From positions 1 to 8,676 of the forward strand of contig JARFRJ010000181.1 of the NCBI GenBank assembly GCA_029287305.1: a stretch of DNA of 8,676 nucleotides, read 5' to 3'. The notes beneath the pieces are model-generated. The model was given only the letters and a program-made list of their open reading frames with translations, ran no database searches and was not told the DNA's origin. This document shows positions 1 through 5,538 of the stretch, one piece after another (position 1 is the first letter of the stretch; the number at the start of each line of letters is the position of its first letter). This stretch comes from Hyphomonas sp. GTDB lineage: Bacteria; Pseudomonadota; Alphaproteobacteria; Caulobacterales; Hyphomonadaceae. The position numbers and the translations under genes were made by a program.

Positions 1-85
1 TTGGCTCTGAGTTGTGATTAATAGACCGCACATAATGTTTTTCAGGGTAATATGAAGGTTATCGCACGACATTACTAAAATCCGT

Positions 86-172
86 TTAATCATTTTTAGA
101 AGTAAAGTTTTTAAGGGTTTTATATATATCAGTGCTTAAATCGCGTCGATTTATTAGTTGTTCTTTTGCCAT
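86..172 (-). pseudogene. In-frame 28-codon continuation past the stop of the upstream frame
   Basis: Directly after the TAA at 175-173 the same frame resumes with ATG at 172 and runs 28 codons (starting MAKEQLINRRDLS) to a TAA at 88-86. I recall members of the family of the preceding gene ending with an 'AI-x-E-MAKEP...RR' stretch. The residues here, SAIK-stop-MAKEQLINRRDL, would match that with one Glu codon (GAA) changed to TAA. The likeliest reading is that this is the original C-terminus cut off by a nonsense change. An independent 28-residue gene is the alternative, but no ribosome binding site precedes the ATG. Confidence 0.4.
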
Positions 173-1024
173 TTATTTTATGGCGCTGGTTAGATTAATT
201 TTATCCGTATCGCCGCAAAGAGTTCCTGAAAAAGCATTGCTGCTAGTTACTTGTATCAGTTCATCCCAAAAGTATGAGATTTTATCTGCTTGTTTCTTTC
301 TTTTATAAGCATCGGACTTGATAAACTCTACCCAATCACCTTCAGGAATCATAATGCCATTATATTCTTGGTTTCGGGGTAATATGTAATGGCGTTGCTC
401 AGCTTCGTCGAAATTCAGATAATATTGCGCCAATAAATCTTCTTCTGCGCAATAGGCAAGGCAATCTGTCTTGTTGATGATCTCTTCTTTTGCCACAAAG
501 TAAGCTAGCAAATCCGAGATTGTATCAAGTTCGGAAAAGACTATTTCTAGGTTTTTAGTATCGAAAACATGAATAATTTCTTCATTGTTCAACTTAACAT
601 GAAAGGGAGTTTCAGAATTTATGTCATTATCATCGGAGTACGTTAAAGCTAAACTGCCCGAAATATTGTCCTCGGAATATTTTAGACATGCTTCCTCTGC
701 TCCACTAGCAACAATGATCTTGTGTATTATGGCTTTCTCTCGAGGGATATCGATTGGGAAGGGCTGAGCCCGTTTTGCGTCTAGGAAAAGGTCATTGTTG
801 GAGTTTCGAAGATACCTCTCCGCCCCAGCTACAGTTTTGACTTGCTTGTCTATGGCAGTTCTTTTCCAACGCTTCCATGCAACCAAAAAATCATCGCCGT
901 CAGCATAATTTTCTAGGCTCGTATTATGGCGGTCAAAGAATAAGAATACGTGTTCTTCAAATACAGCAATCAGGTCGCACATTTCATGTCCGTCTGATTT
1001 GTAGGGATTAGGATATGTCCACAA
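173..1024 (-). CDS. Hypothetical protein, possible nuclease-fold family, probably decayed
   Basis: Soluble, acidic 283-residue reading frame with no signal peptide or membrane segment. The N-terminal stretch has a YPNPY motif (residues 4-8), then DGHEMCDL (11-18) and a hydrophobic strand ending in FFDRH (29-33). From memory, a widespread family of uncharacterised proteins has the same layout (YPNPY, E-x-CDL, then a strand ending in DK). It recalls a PD-(D/E)XK-like core, but here Arg replaces the usual Lys, so activity is doubtful. WKRW (50-53), GAERYL and SELDTISD also fit that family. The only in-frame start is TTG at 1024, which lies inside sequence resembling the family, so the true N-terminus appears lost or shifted. 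The frame also continues past its TAA stop. The base composition is AT-richer than the rest of the window, which suggests transfer. Function is unknown; the family link is from memory and unchecked. Confidence 0.6.
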   Translation of the reverse strand: MWTYPNPYKSDGHEMCDLIAVFEEHVFLFFDRHNTSLENYADGDDFLVAWKRWKRTAIDKQVKTVAGAERYLRNSNNDLFLDAKRAQPFPIDIPREKAIIHKIIVASGAEEACLKYSEDNISGSLALTYSDDNDINSETPFHVKLNNEEIIHVFDTKNLEIVFSELDTISDLLAYFVAKEEIINKTDCLAYCAEEDLLAQYYLNFDEAEQRHYILPRNQEYNGIMIPEGDWVEFIKSDAYKRKKQADKISYFWDELIQVTSSNAFSGTLCGDTDKINLTSAIK

Positions 1025-1110
1025 CTTTAGAAAAGTTCCCTGACAAATGCTAGCTAGCCGATGTTCGCTGCTCGAAACGCCAGTTGATTTTATAATTGGT
1101 TTCGTGACAT
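1025..1110 (-). other. Probable lost N-terminal coding sequence of the hypothetical gene
   Basis: Upstream of the TTG start the frame stays open to a TAG at 1171-1169. It reads ...KPIIKSTGVSSSEHRLASIC, then QGTFLKL before the start, which looks like a genuine protein N-terminus. There is no in-frame ATG, GTG or TTG above 1024. An ATG at 1110-1108 lies one base out of frame. Adding one base right after it would give an N-terminus reading MS-TKPIIKSTG. This suggests a small deletion near the start, or an unusual start such as ATT. No Shine-Dalgarno sequence is visible before the ATG. Confidence 0.35.
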
Positions 1111-1170
1111 GCGAAAATATTACAACTAAAGCAGCAATGTGGATATAAAAAACAATGCTGCGGTGTGTCT

Positions 1171-1195
1171 AAGCGCACCTACTAGAAGGTGGCTT
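1171..1195. repeat. Imperfect inverted repeat (hairpin) between the decayed gene and tRNA-Leu
   Basis: The arms AAGCGCACCT (1171-1180) and AGGTGGCTT (1187-1195) pair over nine bases with one bulged G around a six-base loop. No T-run follows on either strand, so it does not look like a simple terminator. It may be a recombination or element-end remnant, or the upstream regulatory structure of the decayed gene. Confidence 0.4.
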
Positions 1196-1225
1196 ATTAG
1201 GCGGTTTGAATGAATTATGCTTTTT

Positions 1226-1251
1226 AAAAAAAATACAAACAATATGTTGTA
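1226..1251 (-). terminator. Possible terminator of tRNA-Leu
   Basis: On the minus strand, starting 10 bases after the CCA end, TACAA and TTGTA form a weak five-pair hairpin around an eight-base loop. It is followed at once by eight T residues. The position and T-run fit an intrinsic terminator; the AT-rich stem makes it a weak one. Confidence 0.4.
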
Positions 1252-1260
1252 ATAAATTCA

Positions 1261-1348
1261 TGGTGCGGCCGAGAAGACTCGAACTTCCACGGGCTTAGCG
1301 CCCACAGCGACCTCAACGCTGCGCGTCTACCAATTCCGCCACGGCCGC
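1261..1348 (-). tRNA. tRNA-Leu (anticodon GAG)
   Basis: The minus strand folds into a complete class II tRNA of 88 bases. The acceptor arms GCGGCCG and CGGCCGC pair fully, and the 3' end carries discriminator A and an encoded CCA (1263-1261). The anticodon stem CAGCG/CGCTG closes the loop TTGAGGT, giving anticodon GAG (plus-strand bases 1312-1314), which reads CUC and CUU. A long variable arm (TGGGC...GCCCG) and the T-loop TTCGAGT are typical of tRNA-Leu. The D-arm has GGCGGAATTGGTAGAC. The 3' end faces the AT-rich segment, as expected for a tRNA used as an insertion site. Confidence 0.97.
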
Positions 1349-1365
1349 ACACTGAGGTAAAGCGG

Positions 1366-1394
1366 CTTATACGGTCCCTCTCACTCTTTGTGAA
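1366..1394 (-). promoter_or_regulatory. Sigma-70-type promoter of tRNA-Leu
   Basis: On the minus strand a -35 box TTCACA (1394-1389) and a -10 box TATAAG (1371-1366) are separated by exactly 17 bases. Each matches the housekeeping consensus at five of six positions. Transcription would begin roughly 10 bases before the tRNA 5' end at 1348, as is usual for tRNA genes. The sequence between the -10 box and the gene, GCCGC, is GC-rich. Confidence 0.6.
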
Positions 1395-1767
1395 GGGATA
1401 TTTTGAACATCGCGTCTGTCTTTTTATTCCAAACCCTAGCTGGACAAAGGCGTGCCGGTGAAACCCGGCATCACAAGCGCCACACACCCTTTGCAACTTA
1501 ATCACGGTCAATTTGAGGCGCTAGATTATTTATAATAGGCTGGACCTGCGGCAATAGCGCAGTGGCCAGCAAGGCATAGGGGGCATGCCTATCAGACCAA
1601 GTGCTGAAAAGCTGCCAAGCCTTCCAAGTTTTTTAGGCCAAAAGAGGCGCTTGTGCCGGGTCTGGCGCGCAAGGGTCATAATAGAGAGGGCCCCGAAAGG
1701 CCTTTACAGGTATTCAGACCGCTCTGTACCATCCAGCGCAGTATGCGGGCGCGTAAACTAAATCGCT
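1395..1767. other. Non-coding stretch between tRNA-Leu and the TspO-like gene
   Basis: I see no convincing gene in these ~370 bases; the small open frames have no family likeness or ribosome binding site. The clearest structure is a nested hairpin at 1449-1481. TGCCGG (1453-1458) and CCGGCA (1465-1470) pair perfectly around TGAAAC, and outer GGCG/CGCC arms enclose it. A shorter inverted repeat AGGCAT/ATGCCT lies at 1572-1590. Neither is followed by a T-run, so no terminator for the membrane protein gene can be assigned here. The stretch could hold a 3' UTR or a small RNA, but nothing proves it. Confidence 0.5.
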
Positions 1768-2526
1768 CTAAACTTGCTGGGGTCGCCCTTTCCAATAGCT
1801 GACAATTTGCCAGATTAAAAAAGCCAGCACAATCCAGCCAAAATAGCCATAGCCTGTGCGCAGCCAATTATTAAGGCCAATGCCCATAAAGCCCCAAATG
1901 ACGGCGACCTCAAACCAGATATTTCGGCTGATAAAGCGCCGAAAGCCTAAAATCGCGCCCAGCCCAAGGATCAGGACAGTGAGAAAGACAACCCATTCGG
2001 CATCGGTTGGGCCAAGACGTGTCAGATCACGCGCAGCTCTTGGAATAGATATCGTCACAGCCACGCTGATCCAGCCCGCGCCAAGTCCAATCAGCATAGT
2101 TGCCACGCCGCTAAGATAAGGGCGCGCGCTATTGGCTGGGGCCATCTCATAATGGCCTAAATGATAGGCCATAGACCAGCTTAGATAGAAAAGCGGCAAG
2201 AGCAGGATAAAGTCGACAATTGGGTGCCCAAGAATTTGTGAAACGGCCATCCAAAGCGCGGTCATTACCCCAAACAGGGATAAAGAGCGGCTGAAAGCGT
2301 GTGCCAGCGAGGTCGACTGACGCCAGCTTTCAAGGCCAAACAGGATATATAAAATAAAAATAGCGCCCCAAATCGAGAAAAAGGGTCCGAGCGGAAGCTC
2401 TGGTGGAATGCCGCCTTCGCGCGCCCGGGCACCAATTGAGGGAAATCCCCACAAGCTCGGCAGATAAGCGGCCACGGGCTGAAGGCAGGCCACGGGCAAG
2501 ACAAGTCTGCGATATATGTGTGCCAT
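1768..2526 (-). CDS. TspO/MBR-like (tryptophan-rich sensory protein family) membrane protein
   Basis: A 252-residue, very hydrophobic protein with about six or seven membrane segments (roughly 47-66, 83-100, 104-122, 131-150, 168-188, 198-216, 223-244). The stretch PLGPFFSIWGAIFILY (45-60) resembles the 'P-F-x-IWG-x-I' first-helix signature of the longer TspO-like proteins annotated as tryptophan-rich sensory protein. ALWMAVSQ (90-97) and GWISVAVTI (141-149) match later helices with conserved Trp. Classical TspO is about 160 residues and binds porphyrins; the 250-residue branch has no settled function. The start ATG at 2526 is preceded by an AGGGAA-type ribosome site about 8 bases upstream. 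The gene stands alone, divergent from the glutathione transferase gene. The family call is moderate; the membrane topology is sure. Confidence 0.7.
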   Translation of the reverse strand: MAHIYRRLVLPVACLQPVAAYLPSLWGFPSIGARAREGGIPPELPLGPFFSIWGAIFILYILFGLESWRQSTSLAHAFSRSLSLFGVMTALWMAVSQILGHPIVDFILLLPLFYLSWSMAYHLGHYEMAPANSARPYLSGVATMLIGLGAGWISVAVTISIPRAARDLTRLGPTDAEWVVFLTVLILGLGAILGFRRFISRNIWFEVAVIWGFMGIGLNNWLRTGYGYFGWIVLAFLIWQIVSYWKGRPQQV

Positions 2527-2562
2527 TATGAGGTTCCCTTGAGATATCAGTGGTTCTGGTCA

Positions 2563-2580
2563 ATCCTGCAAGGACAGGAT
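2563..2580. repeat. Perfect inverted repeat in the divergent promoter region
   Basis: ATCCTG (2563-2568) and CAGGAT (2575-2580) are perfect inverted copies separated by CAAGGA. The repeat lies 37 bases from the TspO-like start and 115 bases from the transferase start. This is a plausible operator for either gene. No regulator gene is adjacent, and I could not assign confident -35/-10 boxes in 2527-2695. Confidence 0.3.
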
Positions 2581-2695
2581 ATAGCCGATGTGTATAGATG
2601 AGAAGAGGACAGCGCAATCGCATATGCTCTGGCTGTAATCATAGCTAGGAGGATAGGTTAGCTGCCCGCATTCCATCAGAGAGAAAAGAGATATT

Positions 2696-3310
2696 ATGAC
2701 GCTAAAACTTCATCATTTGAACGCTTCAAGATCCCAACGCCTTGTCTGGCTGATTGAGGAATTAGAGATTGATTGCGAGATTATTTCCTATCAGCGGGAT
2801 ACTCTGACCCGTCTGGCCCCGCCAGAGCTTTTGACCTTTCATCCCATGGGTAAATCACCTCTTCTGGAAGCAGAGGGTCAGATCATCGCCGAAACCGGGG
2901 CTATTGCGCAATATTTATTGGCCAAATATGACACAGAGCATCGCTTGCATCCGCGCCCGGACGCGGCGGATTTTCCCCATTATCTGGAATGGCTGCATGC
3001 GGCAGAAGGCGCGGTCTTCCTGCCGGGGCTGATCACCATGTATCTGACCATGTCAGGCCTGTCTGACAGTCCTTTGGCGGCCTTTATGGGCCCGGAAGTC
3101 AAGAAAGCCTGCCAAACCATAGAAGCGCATCTGACAGAACAGCCCTATTTTTCAGGGGCAGAGTTTGGCGCAGCCGATTGCTTGATGGGATTTCAGGTTC
3201 AGGCATTGGACCAAAATGGAGCGCTTGAGACGATGCCGAAAACCAAGGCTTGGCTTGCAACTGTCCAGAAACGCCCCGCCTATCAGCGCATGCTGGAGAT
3301 CGGCATATAA
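2696..3310 (+). CDS. Glutathione S-transferase family protein
   Basis: A 204-residue cytosolic protein of usual length for the family, which conjugates or reduces substrates with glutathione. The N-terminal thioredoxin-like domain (about 1-80) has NASRSQRLVWLIEEL (9-23), where Ser11 or Ser13 sits at the usual glutathione-activating position. It also has the cis-proline motif KSPLL (53-57, Pro55) and the glutathione-contacting ETGAI (66-70). The all-helical C-terminal domain contains the folding N-cap motif FGAADCLMGF (157-166, Asp161). The motif set resembles bacterial beta/theta-like transferases, but the class and substrate cannot be told. The ATG is preceded by a purine-rich GAGAGAAAAGAG stretch serving as ribosome site. 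It is a single gene, divergent from the TspO-like gene and convergent with the antiporter operon. Confidence 0.93.
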   Translation: MTLKLHHLNASRSQRLVWLIEELEIDCEIISYQRDTLTRLAPPELLTFHPMGKSPLLEAEGQIIAETGAIAQYLLAKYDTEHRLHPRPDAADFPHYLEWLHAAEGAVFLPGLITMYLTMSGLSDSPLAAFMGPEVKKACQTIEAHLTEQPYFSGAEFGAADCLMGFQVQALDQNGALETMPKTKAWLATVQKRPAYQRMLEIGI

Positions 3311-3418
3311 TTCTGAAGACCGGGGCAGGAGATCAGAGGGGCAGGTTGAAAATGTGGCGTGTTGTGCCTAGTGTGCGCCTTGTCAATTCTTGACAGGGCC
3401 TTTAGCTCGGACACGCTC

Positions 3419-3440
3419 AAAAGAAGGCCGCCCCTTCCTT
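3419..3440 (-). terminator. Intrinsic terminator of the antiporter operon
   Basis: On the minus strand GAAGG and CCTTC form a stem around GGCGG, extended by AAG pairing into the following T-run. TTTT follows directly. The hairpin begins within the TAA stop codon (3441-3439) of the last operon gene, so there is almost no 3' untranslated sequence. A second short inverted repeat, TGTCAA/TTGACA at 3381-3395, lies further on between the convergent genes and lacks a T-run. Confidence 0.6.
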
Positions 3441-5184
3441 ATCCGGATGTATAAAAGGAAACCAGCAGCACAATTCCCAGCAGGGCGGCGGCCCAGACCG
3501 CCATACCATCGGTAATCGGTCCGCGTGAGATCGCGCCTTGCGGCTTGAACAGTTCGGCTGATTTTTGCCCGAGCCCGGTGAGATATTGTCCGATCGCACC
3601 TGTCAGAGCTGGCACGGCCTTGTTCCATACCGCGCCGGACCAGACAGACAGGTTGTAAAGGGGCTTTCGATAGACCCAGTCTGTATCCAGAATAAGGCCG
3701 CGTTTTTCTGCCGGATACGCGCCAAATCTTTGCAGGAGGACAAAGGCGAAAGCCGCCAGCACCAGAAGCTGCATCTGGGTTAAAATATGCTCGAATGTGT
3801 AGGGCTCATAGGCGGTTGCAATATCTGGATAGGGCAAGAGGCTGTACAGATAGCCATGTCCAAAGCCGGCAATGGTCGGCAATCCAATAAAGATACAGAG
3901 CGCTGAGGCCAGCCCCATCGCAAGTAGCATATTGAACGGGGCCTCTTTTACACGGCGACCGCTATCATGTCCAAAAAAGGCAAAATAGGGTATTTTGATG
4001 CCGGAATGTTCTAGAACCCCGGCAGAGGCGAAGAGCAACATCAGCCAGATAATAAGATAATGGCCTTTCATCACAGCGCTCATCGTCAATGATTTTGCGA
4101 TAAAGCCGGAAAAGAGCGGAAACGCCGAGATGGATACAGCCCCAATGATACAGAACAGGGCGGTCCAGGGCATGGATTTATATAATCCGCCAAGCTCGCT
4201 GGCTTTTGTTGTGCCTGTGCGCAAGAGGACGGCTCCCATGCTCATGAAGAGCAGGCCCTTATACATGATATGTGCAAAAGCGTGGGCTGCCGCGCCATTA
4301 ATCGCCAGCTGTGTGCCAACACCGATGGCGCAGACCATAAAGCCGACCTGATTATTCAGACTATAGGCGAGAACTTTACGTAAATCATTTTCAACCACGG
4401 CAAAAAAGACCGGGAAGATGGTCATAATCGCCCCAATCCAGATCAGGACATTTTCGCCCGGAAAAACACGGGCGAGAACATAGACCGCCAGTTTTGTGGT
4501 AAAGGCAGACAATACTACCGCGCCGACTATGGTGGCTTTGGGATAGGAATCCTGCAGCCAATTATGCAAGAGCGGGAAGGCGGCCTTAATACCAAAAGCA
4601 ACAAGCAGGGCATAGGTGCCGGGGTCCGCGCCAAGCTCCAGAGCTCTAAGAGAAATATCTGCCCCGCCCATAACGTATAATTGCGCCGCGCCATAGAGCA
4701 GTAAAACACCGGACAGGACCTGAATGCCCAGATAGCGCATGGCCGCGCCATAAGCTTCTTGCGTGCCTGATTTCAGGATCAGGAAGACCGAGGACAGGGC
4801 GGTCAATTCCCAGAACAGGAACAGGCTGACAAAATCGCCGACAAAACAGGCCGCGACCGCCGCGCCCGCATAAATCAGGGCTGAGGAATCCTCAATCCAG
4901 GAATCCTGATGCAGCGCATAAATCGCGTTCAGAAAGGCTGCGATCAAAAAAGCAAAGCCAAATATACCGCCTAGATTATCAACCCGATAAAAGACCAGAT
5001 CAAGTCCCATCAGATTAAGGGTCGCCAAATCTGTATCATGCGGCGTCGTGGCCAGAAGACCTATAGCGCAAAGCGGCGCTATCAGGGTCAAAGCCTGGCG
5101 CACACGCTGATAGGGCAGACAGAGGCAGGCAAGGCCGGCAAGGATAAGGATCAATCCCGGATTAAGACTTTGAACCATGGACAT
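3439..5184 (-). CDS. Antiporter-like subunit, MrpD/NuoM superfamily, with C-terminal extension (third copy)
   Basis: A 581-residue inner-membrane protein with about 14 core helices. It is the last of three antiporter-like subunits and probably one ion-pumping module of the complex. Key charged residues stand where the superfamily has them: Glu126 in LFWELTALSS (helix 5), Lys200 and His207 in GIKAAFPLLHNWL (helix 7), Lys231 in FTTKLAVY (helix 8), His305/Lys309 in HAFAHIMYKG, and Lys364 in GFIAKSL (helix 12). Residues about 489-560 form a mostly non-membrane stretch starting TDWVYRKP (501-508), followed by a final membrane helix (562-579). This recalls the lateral helix and anchor of NuoL. The stop of the preceding small gene shares one base with this ATG (TAATG), and AAGAGG about 10 bases upstream can bind ribosomes. 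It is likely translationally coupled. Whether H+, Na+ or K+ is moved cannot be read from sequence. Confidence 0.92.
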   Translation of the reverse strand: MSMVQSLNPGLILILAGLACLCLPYQRVRQALTLIAPLCAIGLLATTPHDTDLATLNLMGLDLVFYRVDNLGGIFGFAFLIAAFLNAIYALHQDSWIEDSSALIYAGAAVAACFVGDFVSLFLFWELTALSSVFLILKSGTQEAYGAAMRYLGIQVLSGVLLLYGAAQLYVMGGADISLRALELGADPGTYALLVAFGIKAAFPLLHNWLQDSYPKATIVGAVVLSAFTTKLAVYVLARVFPGENVLIWIGAIMTIFPVFFAVVENDLRKVLAYSLNNQVGFMVCAIGVGTQLAINGAAAHAFAHIMYKGLLFMSMGAVLLRTGTTKASELGGLYKSMPWTALFCIIGAVSISAFPLFSGFIAKSLTMSAVMKGHYLIIWLMLLFASAGVLEHSGIKIPYFAFFGHDSGRRVKEAPFNMLLAMGLASALCIFIGLPTIAGFGHGYLYSLLPYPDIATAYEPYTFEHILTQMQLLVLAAFAFVLLQRFGAYPAEKRGLILDTDWVYRKPLYNLSVWSGAVWNKAVPALTGAIGQYLTGLGQKSAELFKPQGAISRGPITDGMAVWAAALLGIVLLVSFYTSG

Positions 5185-5537
5185 TATTTTTGCGCCTCTT
5201 CGGAGTGCGGATCAGTTTCAGCAGGCTGATCCTCATAATAATTTTCATCGCGGCGCAAAAGATAGCCAAGCGGCCATCCCATCAAAACCACGAAGGAAAA
5301 GGCCAGAAAGCCAAATATGCCATAAAATCCCGGTATGCCTTCAATGTCGAATTTCGTATGGCGGACATAGATCAGATCAACCAGAATCAGAAGAACAGCC
5401 AGAGCGCCAAGCCCCCAAAACACAATCGGTTTGGTCAAAGGTGAGGCGACCCAGCCAAACAGGATATGGGCTGCCGGATGCATAGGCTGATCGCCATCGC
5501 CATTATGTATAGAATGATCTGGTCTATCGCTGGACAT
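5184..5537 (-). CDS. Small two-helix membrane protein of the Mrp-like cluster
   Basis: A 117-residue protein with a polar N-terminus and two membrane helices (about 37-58 and 71-94). They are joined by a short segment (HTKFDIEGIPGFYGIFGF, 60-77). A charged tail LLRRDENYYED (93-103) ends acidic. I recall small proteins next to MrpD-like genes in other proteobacteria with the same 'GFYGxxGF...R-x-EDYY' pattern, but no described role. I chose the ATG at 5537: it lies one base after the stop of the preceding gene, with GGAGGG (5550-5545) seven bases upstream. A start at 5582 would add 15 residues inside the previous gene. Its place between the second and third large subunits suggests an accessory or linking subunit of the complex (inference). 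Confidence 0.85.
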   Translation of the reverse strand: MSSDRPDHSIHNGDGDQPMHPAAHILFGWVASPLTKPIVFWGLGALAVLLILVDLIYVRHTKFDIEGIPGFYGIFGFLAFSFVVLMGWPLGYLLRRDENYYEDQPAETDPHSEEAQK

Positions 5538-5538
5538 C

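Noticed and set aside
1..72. A minus-strand frame starting with ATG at 72 and open to the window edge
   Set aside because: Only 24 codons, no ribosome binding site, unrecognisable sequence. It may be the start of a real gene beyond the window, but nothing supports it.
1224..1511. A 95-codon minus-strand open frame
   Set aside because: It runs straight through the tRNA-Leu gene and its promoter; the translation has no family likeness.
1676..1867. A short minus-strand frame over the end of the TspO-like gene
   Set aside because: It overlaps the real gene in another frame and has no recognisable content or ribosome site.
3381..3395. TGTCAA/TTGACA inverted repeat as a terminator of the glutathione transferase gene
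   Set aside because: It has a six-pair stem with a three-base loop and no T-run on the plus strand; too weak to call.
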